A stretch of DNA of 64,000 nucleotides from Lampris incognitus (Eukaryota; Chordata; Actinopteri; Lampriformes; Lampridae): positions 103,455,584 through 103,519,583 of the forward strand of contig NC_079212.1 in assembly GCF_029633865.1 (NCBI RefSeq), read 5' to 3'. A model generated the notes under the pieces. That model was given only the letters and a program-made list of their open reading frames with translations, was not told the origin of the DNA and did no database searches. A program made the translations under genes and the position numbers. How positions within the stretch are numbered: the stretch's first letter is position 1; every line of letters starts with the position of its first letter. Positions 30,533 to 42,700 of the stretch are shown piece by piece.

Positions 30533-33500
30533 CTGGGTTTAAACTCTTGTCAGATGACGTGGGGACATTTTCTGAAAGGATGAATTGGCATCATTCGAAA
30601 CAGGGAGAGAGTCTGCCTGTTTCACCATTGAGAGGTGTAGATGTGTTTCACGTCAGTTAACAAGGCATTTGACCTGTCTTTGACCTGTCTGAGAGAAGTG
30701 ACGAATAGAACAGACGGGGTCATTCCCTTTGTCTTTAGGTCCTTCTGGTTGAAACAAATATCAACATTGCTTATACTCCATCCCCCTGTTTCTTTCTTTC
30801 TCTCTCGCTCTCTCTCTCTCACTCTCTCTCTCTTTTCTTTATCACATTCACACAAATCCTAAATCAGATATATTTCCTTTTATATTTTGGCTATTTGTTA
30901 AATATGGCAATAATAAATAAATAAATAAACGAATAAATAAATCACTAAATAAACCGATGAATAAACAAATAGATAAAAGTGGGGTACTAAAGCATCCTTG
31001 GTGAGTACTATGTGAACAGTCTCTAACTCGTCTTAACGTCACCTGTTGATGAAAACGATGATTTGGAAGGGTGAAAGAAGAAAACATGACAGATCAGTCA
31101 GATCGAAGTTCAAAATGGCACATTTATCTCAATGTGAATTCCTTTGTCCCCAAATTCTTAATAGGAATCCAAATGAAAAGCTCACTCTCACCCAGGCTCA
31201 TGAAAACCGTTTCATCTTATGTCATTTGGAAATGCCCAGGGCCTATTTTGGGCCCTGAGTCTGGGTTTAAATGCTGTTTGTTTGTTAATGTTTGTTTTGT
31301 TTATAAGGATATATTTCTGTGTGAGCTGCTCCAGGGTGCTCATGGTGGCCTGCTGGAACTCCACCAAGCTCTCACAGGCACAGGGGTCCTTCACCTCAAT
31401 CTCTCCCTGGCTCTCCTCTACAGACATACAGATGTGTGTGTTTGTGTGTGTGTGTGGGGGGGGGGGTAGAGAGAGGTGAAGAGGTAAGAATGTATTAGAC
31501 GATGAGGATAAAATCATAGAAGACGAGATAAAATGAAGACCAAAAACTTTTTTTTTATCTTGTATTCTCACTTTAAGCCTCTAGATGAAGCTAGAGAGCT
31601 ATGCATTCCCACACCATAGGCTCATTTAGGTCTAGTGTGGTCAAACGGGGCACTATTTGCTGCTATGGCAGGTATCCAACCATCACTTGGAGGCTATATT
31701 TAATACTAAAAACTAAGTTGCTCAGTGAAATAGTTGTAGCAGGTGATGAAGTTTGGGATTTAAGGTACTTGCAGCCAAAGATCAAAGTTCACTTAAGGTT
31801 TTTGTGATAGAAGTGAAACGTGTCCGGGTATGGGACATGTTGTCCCTTAACTGGAACATGGAAGAAGCTATTACTGCAAAGAGTAATAAAACATATTGTG
31901 ATATAGCACCAAGGTGATGTTTAGTCAAGTGTGATATTCTGTTGGTGAATATAATATGCATTGCAGTTAAATCCAGCTGTATGTTGTACCTGGGCAGACG
32001 TTGAGTTTAAGGTTGTCTGCAATGGTGTTGATGGCGGAGAAGTCGGTAGTGTAGTAGAAATGTTTCTCCACAGGCTCTGAGGCGATCTCACGAAGCTCAT
32101 CCTCCACAGCCTTACCAACACCCACTGCATACATGGTGATACCTGCACAAATACAAAAATGCATGCACAAATAAAGAAGTGCACACACAAACGCAAAATT
32201 GCTGTTAAACAATAAATACAGAATCCTAACATCTTGGGCCCTAGGATTCTGTAGCTCTCCTAAACCACTGGTTAAATGACAATTGTTAACTAATACAAAT
32301 AACCTTAAAGGTTATTTTAAAATCATGTTTGTTAATTTTGAATCTGGTTTAAGAGGCCCTGCATTTATACTACTATATTTTCCACAATAATATTGTTACT
32401 ACAGATTATATACAGTGGCATCTTTAGCTGGTAATTTCAATAAGAAGTTGCAGCTGGTTAGTACAACTGTGGGGAAAAAAGTGACTATCAACTATTAAAA
32501 TAATATCAAAATTAAATGACAATACTAAATTAGAAACTTAGCTATTTTTTAATTAATTAATTTAATTAATTGGTGAGCAAGCCTATTGGGGTCTCCCTCA
32601 AAGAGACAAGAGGTAATTGAAATTGTAACAAGGTGAGATGTAGCATAGATAACAGTTCCACCTGAATTTAGAAAAGGTTTATGAGGTGTGAAAATACTTG
32701 GGATTATAGATTTAAGAGGATAGTAATATCCATGCTTTCGACTGCCGTTCTCCCATTAAGTGAGGCTGCAACACATTAAAGTGTAATTTGGGAAAGGTCC
32801 TCAATACGTTATTAACACCAGCTCTGTCTCACCTCAGTGATTTCAATTTCACATCTGAATTAATTTCAATTTTTAAAAAGTGAATCCAATCAAAAAAATA
32901 CTCTACTCCATAAATTAATCTAAATCAGACCAGCTTCTTTTGCTTTCTTGGCCCACTCCGTGATGTCATCTTGGGAGCGCCCGTCTGTGAAGACCAGTCC
33001 AATTCGTGGGATGTTGCGACTTGGCCCCCGGGCGCCCTCGGCCTCTGAGAAGCTGTTTTCCAGCATGTGTTTCAGTGCCAGGCCTGTCATGGTGCCTTTC
33101 TCCATGTAGTCCACCTTGGCAAGGATAACAACCATAGTCAAAGCATCAAGTATAATTGAGATATAACTCTTAAATACTGCCACATCAGCATTTCTGAAAG
33201 GGCAGAGGAGCACTTCTTTGATTATGTTTTCCACTCAAAATCGGCCACAGATCTGAAACTAATAGGCACCCATGAAGCCTTGATTAGATTGGGACCAAAT
33301 GTTGTATATATTACATCAACTGGTGTACTTTATCCTTAAATTCATATATACACCTCCTAGTTGGGATGTTAAATCAAATCTGCTCACAACAGTCATCCAT
33401 TGCATCCAATACTCTTCTACCTCTGATTCACCTCTAAGTAAAGCTGGTGTCCGTAATCCCGTACAATCCCACTTTACATCTGGATTTGGCAAACGTGAAG

Positions 33501-35797
33501 AAAGCCATTTCATCGTTGGGTTTAAGACATTACATCAGCTTTCCTGTAGTTGAGGAACAAATGACCTTACCTTCATGACGGCAGCTTTGATCTCATCGGC
33601 AGTGTGGTACATGTTCAGAGGGAACTCCGTCCTGACCCGACTGGAGTACTGGACCAGACCCACCCTGGTGCCATGGGCCGACACATCTAGAGAGTCCACA
33701 ACCTAACACACAGCAGGGCGGCAAAGGAATCACATGCTAACACAAGGGATAAGGGGAACACTTGGTTGTATTTTCAAATGACAGATTCAGTTAAATTCTC
33801 CTTTTAGAGTTGTCTTTTTTTTTTTACATTAAGTGTAACAGAGTTTCACTTTTATTTGGAATTTATCTCTTTTGGACAGCTGTTTCGATTTGAAATTATT
33901 TGGTCTATTAGTAATAGCAATAGATTAAGAATAATATCGATGTTGTTTTCTTTCAACAGTCAATATCCCTCTTGGATTTAAACTCTTAATTCATTGTTCA
34001 TTGAAATTCTTGCGATTAAAAAAATTCAATCACACTACCAGTTTTAATGATCTATTTTCAACAATAGCAAGTTTGCTGTGGTTGCCGTTTCTCACTGCCA
34101 ATTAATTTTGTTTGCAATGTCACATTATCGAAATGCTCTGTATACTGTGATGTGTCATATACATACACTCACCTGGTTGACAAACTTTTTGACCAGCTCG
34201 AAGTTCTGAGGGCGGACGCTCTTGGATCCGTCAATCAGGAGCACCAGGTCAATGTTGGCTGACTTGCAGGCTGGGGGGGGGGTTAAATTAGTGCTGATAG
34301 TGTGCAGCATGACAATGTATGGTTCCTCATGGCACACACAAAGCTTTTACAGTAGTTCTCAGCATGGTGATGGTATGTTTATACTGTGCAGATAATGGAC
34401 CCAGATTCTGGGGCTGCTGCAGAAAATTTACAGATGGCGCAAATGTATTTTCAATCTGAAAGGTTTAATGGCATTCATCTTTTAACGACGAGGTCTCGAT
34501 AATGTACGCACAGCCAGGGCACCTTTGGCTATGTAGCAACTAGTAATAAAATCCATGAGAACATTCCTGTGGTGATTATGAGTACAATAAACAGGGTCTA
34601 ACAGCTTTCCTGTGGTTGCTATTAACTGACTGACTCAAAAGCTGTACAGCGTACACATACTGTACATACACAATGATCAAATATAGGCGAAAGTAAGAAA
34701 GAGATAGAACTAGCTCCTCAGTTATCGTATGGCATGGCGTGGCAATCAACAAAGCATCGCTGGAAAATGTGAGCACCGTATTTTTTGTTGTTTCTTAAAG
34801 GCAGCCTTGAGAGTCATTGGTTTTGATTTAAATTACTGACACCTTGGCTGATACTGGTGTTTGCAGCAGTGTTTGACCACTCCAGACCCCAGAGAGCCAT
34901 CAGAGGTGAAAGAGAGGCATTTGTGCTGTTATGTTAGCACATTCCCCACCGCTGTCGCACATAGACACATGATCTGAGTCTTACCCACTGATATCATAAC
35001 ATCCGTCAGTAAAGGTCTTCCATGAAATTCGTCTGCCATATGTTCTTCTTAGCCACAACAACTTTGCTTGGCTTTTTAAATTTGCCACCACCTGCCTTAT
35101 TCTAATGCATGTGGCTGCTTTGGTGAGGATGTGAGATGCTATGCTGCTTACTGTAAAATGTTATCCTGGGCAAAGTCCTACACAACAGTTACCATTAAAA
35201 TGAGCAACTATAAAGGCGTTCGTGATTCGGATATTTGTAGATAAGATGTTGTCGCAAATAAGCCGTTGACAGAAAGTAACTACAAATAAAAAGTAACCGG
35301 CTCGCGCATAGGTGGCATCATATTTGTGTGCGTTGGCGTAATAATGTGTATTTGTTGGCCTCCTGTGACACTGTATGAGATGGCATACATACTGCCACAG
35401 TTCTTGCCGTCCTCCTGCAGCAGTTGTCCCTCAGGGCAGATGCAGTAGAAAGATCCAGGGGTGCTCACACACTGGTACTCGCAGCCATGCTCTACGGTGT
35501 TGCACAGGTCCATGTCTGGAAGTAAACAATACTTCCACTGATACACAGGCTCGCAGGATCTTTTATTTTGCAGTAGACATTTACAAACACACAGGTAGTA
35601 CATGGAGACATGTAGTTGTACTGACAGGCTAAGAGAGGTGCACACATCCTTGCCTGGTGGGGCGTATTAAACACACAAGAATTAAAGTGATATGGTATTG
35701 TATACATACTTATACAAAAAAAAAAAAAAAAAAGTGTGATGATATTGGAAAAGGTGGTTACACATAAAGGCATGGACACACAATAGATACACTTCTC

Positions 35798-35868
<71 letters not shown>

Positions 35869-38800
35869 TATCATCTGTAGTAAGCTACGCCAGAAAGAGT
35901 GAGGTTATAAAGCGTCTTCATATTACAAAGGGGGTGAATGTATTTTGCGTTGTGTTGTAATACTTTTCCTAAAGGGGATTTTTGTTTTAAAAACAGTGAC
36001 CGATTTATCCAGGCGTACGGTTAATTATGTCAGATTGTGGTTGAGGGGAATTGCACACAACATTTTTTATCTGTGTGCCTCTCCTCAGCCTACGCATGTT
36101 TTTAATAAGACCTTTTATTTCTATTATTATTTTGGATTTTTTCTGCTCCTTTTCTCCCCAATTGTACTTGGCCAATTACCCCAGTCTTCCGAGCTGTCCC
36201 AGTCACTGCTCCACCCCCTCTGCTGATCCGGGGAGGGCTGCAGACTACCACATGCCTCCTCCGATACATGTGGAGTCGCCAGCTGCTTCTTTTCACCTGA
36301 CAGTGAGGAGTTTTGCCAGGGGGACTTAGTGCGTGGGAGGATCACGCTATTCCCCTCCGCCCCCCCCCCCCGAACAGGTGCCCCAACCGACCAGAGGAGG
36401 TGCTAGTGCAGCGACCAGGACACATACCCACATCTGGCTTCCCACCTGCAGACACGGCCAACCAAGCCGGAGGTAGCACGGGGATTCGAACTGGCAATCC
36501 CCGTGTTGGTAGGCAACTGAATGGACCACCACACCACCCAGACGCCACTTAAGACCCTTTATTGATGCAAATCTCTCAAACTTAATATATTTGTAAGTAG
36601 ATTTGCGATTGGACACGCATCACCACACAAAACATTTTACTGAAAAGGTGAAGTGAGCAGACGCACACTGTGAGGACAAATTAAAACGTTGGAGTGGAGT
36701 TCACTGACTTGTGCAGGTCTTCTTGTCTTTGTTGAGTTTGAATCCTTTGTTGCAGTCGCAGGTGTAGACGCCTGGCGCACTGACGCAGATTTGCTCACAG
36801 TCATGCTTCCCCTCTGCGCATAGGTCTATGGCTGAATTGTAAATAACACACACACACACACATCGGTTTTGACTTCTGTATTTTGCTAAACAGTGTCTGG
36901 TGTCACAAATGTTTGTATTTAAATATTTATATGTGGAAAACAATTGCTGGTAACACTTTCTATGAAGCTTGCATCTATAATGCCGTATAAGCATCTATAA
37001 TGCCCTATAAGCATCTATTGCATTTATAACGCCCCTACTTTCCTATAATGTGTATTACAATGACTAACAGCTATGGCTGAAGACTGAAATAGCACTGAAG
37101 TCTCATTATGCATCTCTACAAAACTTCAGCAAAACAAGTTGGCTATGATGCATTATGACATTTGAGAGATAAACAGGCTAAAGGTGATATATTTATGATG
37201 CATAAATCCGTTTTAAATTGACAATGTATCATAAAGGTGGTTATGAGATGTTGTGAGGGCGTATACATGATTATAATGAATCTTACAATGACTTATAGCG
37301 ACACTTATAGGAAGTTATAGATGCTTATAGGGCGTTATAGATGCAAGCTTCATAGAAAGTGTTACCCAATTGTTACACACGTTAAATTTGCACATCATAA
37401 ACATTACTACATGCGACACATGCAACAGTGTTCTATAAGTCACTGCTTGTGAGAAGACTTAAGACTCTTTTACGGAGTTGAATAATAAGCACTTAGCCAA
37501 GCAGACAGAAAGTGTGGCGTGGCAGCTACAGTACTGATTTAGTGTAAAAGCATGGTTAGGGGCTTCAACAATGGCCTCTGTGAAATGTGTGAATGGGTTG
37601 CGTGTGTGTTGGGGGGCCTGACTAACGTGTGCAGGTCTTCTCATCTTCATTGAGTGTGTATCCTTCGTTGCAGCCGCAGGTGTAGACGCCTGGTGCGCTG
37701 ACACAGATTTGCTCACAGTCATGCTTCCCCTCAGAACACAGGTCTATGGCTAAATAACACACACAGGGTTAATATGGTTGTGTGTGTGTGAGAGAGAGTG
37801 TGTGTGTGTGTGTGTGTGTGTAGGTGTTTGCACCTTTATGTAATATATGAGAACATAACTTTTTCATACATGTGTGTTCAGGCAAAAATGTATTTGTACT
37901 TGTGTGTGTGTGTGTGTGTGCGTGTGTGTGTGTGTGTGTTTTGCGTGTCAGTGTGTATCTGTCTGTTGACCAAAAGGTGATGTGAAATAACTAGCTAAGC
38001 TTTGTCCAGGCAGAACAGCCCTTTATAGTTATCACATTTTGATGAGTGAAAAGTGAAATTTTGAAGATTTTTGCAAGCAAATAATAGTTTTAGTAGAGGC
38101 TGAAAGAGCTTAATTAGGCTTAGTACGTTTTTGTCATTGTTACAAGAGAAACAAATGCTACTACTACTACTTTTGGCTGCTCCCGTTAGGGGTTGCCACA
38201 GCGGATCATCCATCTCCATCTCTTCCTGTCCTCTGCGTCTTCCTCTGTCACACCAGCCACCTGCATGTCCTCTCTCACCACATCCATAAACCTCCTCTTT
38301 GGCCTTCCTCTTTTCCTCTTCCCTGGCAGCTCCATATTCTACATCCTTCTCCCAATATACCCAGCATCTCTCCTCCACACATGTCCAAGCCATCTCAATC
38401 TTGCCTCTCTTGCTTTGTCTCCAAACCGTCCAACCTGAGCTGTCCCTCTAATATACTCGTTCCTAATCCTGTCCTTCTTCCTCACTCCCAATGCAAATCT
38501 TAGCTTCTTCAACTCTGCAAACCATATAACATATAACAAGAGAAACATATACTCTTGTTATTCCAGGCTATGGACGACAGGAGTGGGTGAACTGCCTGTG
38601 CTTAGCTGTCAAAAAGTCGAGGGACAACCTGCACAAAACAACAAAACTAAACAAAAGTGCATTTTATATTCCTAATCCATTTCTCATCTTTTTTTTTCTT
38701 TTTCTTTTTTTGAAAGCCATCTTCCTCAAAATGGGGTCCAGAGAATTTGTTCCATGAGGTCCCGAGCAATATAAGACAATAGCTTAATTTACTGAACTAT

Positions 38801-39734
38801 TTTTTCCCCCGTTTTTCTCTCCAAATGTACCCGGCCAATTACCCCACTCTTCTGAGACATCCCGGTCACTACTCCACCACCTTTGCTGATCCGGGGGGGG
38901 GGGGGCTGCAGACTACCACATACCTCCTCAGATACATGTGGAGTCATCAGCTGCTTCTTTTCACCTGACAGTGAGGAGTTTCACCAAGGGGATGTAGCGC
39001 ATGGGAGGATCACGCTATTCCCCCCCCCCCCCCCAAACAGGCTGACCAGAAGAGGTGCTAGTGCAGCGACCAGGACACATACCCACATCCGGCTTCCCAC
39101 CCGCAGACATGGCCAATTGTGTCTGTAGGGACGCCCAACCAAGCCAGAGGCAACATGGGGATTCGAACTGGAGATCCCCGTGTTGGTAGGCAACGGAATA
39201 GACCGCCACGCCACCCGGACACCCTACTGAAGTATTTCTAACTGGCAAATGTATCTAGCTGGCAAGATCATACATAATCTGACTCACATATAAAAGAAGT
39301 ACAAGACATGACCTGTAAAAGACCATGATGAATTCATATGCAAGTTGTAAACAGGGTTCAAATGAGAAACAGAAAAAGCAGAAAAACAGAACAGCTGATC
39401 CAGCAGCTATGTAACCACATGTTCCTTCACCATAGTTTTCTTACATAAAACCTCTGGTATTTAGGTTAAGTGGCTGGTTCAATTACATGGTGTTGCCTGT
39501 GTTGTGAAGGTATCAGCTTCAAGGGAACAGCTCATCTGTTGTTATCTCAAGACAGTGAATGGTGTTCGTTTTGTGCCATAGTGTGCTGAGTCAGTGTTTG
39601 TGTTTGGCCACATCTATGTCTGAGTGCATGGTCACATGCTGCTTGCTTGCATACACATCTGTGCATACAATCACACTTGTTCATGCACACATCCTCTGTG
39701 TTTGGCAGTGTTTGCATTTGATTTTGGATGTATT

Positions 39735-39772
<38 letters not shown>

Positions 39773-42700
39773 GTATTTATCCCTCCTACATGTATATGAA
39801 CGTGTAGATGTGTTTAACCATCTTGTGAATGTCTTTGTGTAGTTCTGTGGTGCACGCTGGACTGTGTGCTTGCCAGTACTCACGCTGGCAGGTCTTGCCA
39901 TCTTCAAGCAGCCTGTATCCCTCGTTACAGCGGCAGTGGTAGCCATTGAGCACGCTCACACACTCGTGATCACAACTGTGGTTCCCGAACGAACAGTAGT
40001 CGATCACTGAGGGGGGAGAGAAGCAGCCAGCCCATAAGCAGCAGAGCGCGCATCAAGCAAATGTGTAGGATCGTACCTATGCTCCTGTGGCCTAAATATA
40101 AGCCTTACTTCAACTCAGGCTTGAGAGCAGTCAGGACTCAGGCTGCTATAGAGTCCCTGACTGGGAATAAGGGTGATTCATTTCGCAGTGCTCACAGTGC
40201 TTATGATTTGAAAAAAGGCACACCTGTCAGTGCAAGATTGAAACATGTCTTAAAAGTTGAAAATTTATATCATAAAAGAATTGGTTGTAGTACTACTAAA
40301 ATGATCGGCGGTAATTCAGTTTATTGGATGACAAATTGTCAACAATTTGGGATCCTCAGTATTTTTTTTAAATTTTTTTAGATTTTTTTCCCCCTTTTTT
40401 CTCCTCATTTGTATCCAGCCAATTACCTCACTCTTCCGAGCCGTCCCGGTCACTGTGGCAGACTACCACATGCCTCCTCCGATACATGTGGAGTCACCAG
40501 CCGCTTCTTTTCACCAAACGGTGAGGAGTTTCACCAGGGGGACATTGCACGTGGGAGGATCACACGATTCCCCCCAGTTCCCCCCCAAACAGGTGCCCGA
40601 CCGACCAGAGGAGGCGCTAGTGCAGCGACCAGGACACATACCCACATCCGGCTTCCCACCTGCAGACACGGTTAGTTGTGTCTGTAGGCAAGCCCGACCA
40701 AGCCAGTGGTAACATGGGGATTCGATCCGGCGATCCCCATGTTGGTAGACTTTTTCCTCGTGTTGGTAGACGTCTGGAGACTGCAGCTACCGATCTCCTC
40801 ATGCTAATCTTTACTTCAGGGTAAATTTGGGTGGAGGGTACATCGCTCAAAACCCTTCCCTGAGTATCACGAAGCAGCAAATGAGGAAGAAACGCTGTCT
40901 TGCATGGGTAAGTTGATGAATCCTACTGTATTTTAATGGGCCAGATTTGAGCTTGGGTTGAAGACATGACAAGTGGAAAAATCTGATGGTCAGTCCAACA
41001 GTCTAAAGCTTCCCTGGGCGAAACAACGGGTTAACGTACAGTAAAAGGCTTTACACAGGGTTAATGCTGCTCATTTATCATAAGCACGTTCGGATCGCTC
41101 CCTGCAGAGAAACATTTCCTGAGTTGAACTCAAGCCTTTCGCATGGAAAATTTCTACCAGGCCACAGGAGACATTTAGGTACAAAAAGCAAAGCAACTCT
41201 TCTGCACATTAAACCAGTTTGGAAGCCCTTTTAATCTCTCTTTGACTCTATAATAAATAGCAGTCAATAGCCTTTCCAAAGGGTCCCTGTATTAAGGCAA
41301 ACATCTTATGTAAGAATGGATTTCTGGCAGAGATATGCCCTGTACTCATATCCTATCTGAAATCCTTTACATACTCAATGTCAATTCACACAGCTTTTTT
41401 TATGGCAAAAAAAAAAAATCCTCTGTTGTTTTATGCCTCACTAGCAAATGAAAAGGGAATAGAAACAACAAAGTACTTTTGTTTCTCTTTGCAGGAAAAT
41501 AATTTTGCGGGAAAAAGTTTTTTATTTTTCCTCTGCCAAAATACATTTCAACTGAGAGTTTAGCCAAAAGTATTAAAATTAGTTTATATAGAGGATTGAT
41601 GTAAAGGAAGGAGCTACTGCTGGTTGTGCAGTCACAGCAGTGTGTGTTGTTGCATTTTTGTTGTTGTGTGTGTGTGATACGAACTCGTGCAGGTCTTTTT
41701 ATCATTGTTTAGCGTGTATCCCTTGTTGCAGTCGCAGGTGAAGGAGCCAGGAGAGCTGACGCAGATTTGCTCACAGTCATGTTTCCCCTCAGCACACAGG
41801 TTTATGGCTGAAGAATACAAAAATAACAAAACAACACACTGTTATTTGTCATAAAAAACATGAATCTCTGGGTTTTATTTAAAAATCATTCACTTTGTCA
41901 TTTTTTTCTTCATCAGAGGGAGCCGGTGGGTGGTCTTGGTTTGCAGAGGAAGCAATGGAGCTGGGGTACTAAGTCTAAACGAATTTTGTCACCGGACACT
42001 TTCCAATGGAAATTGTTTAAGCCTTTAGAAACTATGACAGATCTCCTTTCCAGCAATTCCCTTTTTTTAGGGGTCCAAGCAGCGAAGCTGGTGGAACCCT
42101 ATTGTATTTGTTAGGATTATTATTATTTTTCTCCGCTAAAAGTGTGTGAGGCTCAGCAACCGTAAGTCCTAGACCAACCAACTTTGGTACGTGGATTCCT
42201 ATGGCCCCCCACTACTCAGGCACCACAAATCACCTATGTCAGCCAGATGGTGGCGCTATAACAAAGGGGCATGCGTAATTCCCACATCATAAGTCAGATC
42301 AACACAAAACTGCACAGACCTATGCATCTGAATGTGCTCTACAACTTTGTATCGGGACCACATATGTCAGCCATATAGTTTGCCCGCCATTTTGACTTAT
42401 ATTAGTTTGGGCGCGGTTTCTCAGCTAAAAGTGTCTGAGGCTCAGCAACCATAAGTCCTGGACCAACCAAATTTGGTAGGTGCATTCATACAGCCCCCCA
42501 CTACTCTGGCACTACAAATCACCCATATCAGCCAGATGGTGGCGCTATAACACAGGGTCATGCTTAAAAGGCCATAACTCCCACAGCATAAGTCAGATCA
42601 ACACAAAACTTAATCGACCCATGCATCCCAATGTGCTCAACAACTTTACTATTGAGACCACCTATGTCAGTCATATAGTTTGCCCGCTATTTTGACTTAT

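Larger units (their letters stand above)
29187..31312 (-). other. matn4: U12-type AT-AC intron of matn4 (intron 15)
   Basis: The 5' splice site is a perfect |ATATCCTT (31312-31305). The branch-point motif TTCCTTAAC is perfect (29206-29198) and lies about 12 nt from the terminal AC (29188-29187). Matrilin genes are known to split the coiled coil with a minor-spliceosome AT-AC intron, and this position fits. The intron is 2126 nt and contains a (GC)/(CA) microsatellite, a CT-rich tract (30790-30840), an AAATA-repeat tract (30908-30960) and the miniature LTR element at 29281-29704. Confidence 0.93.
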
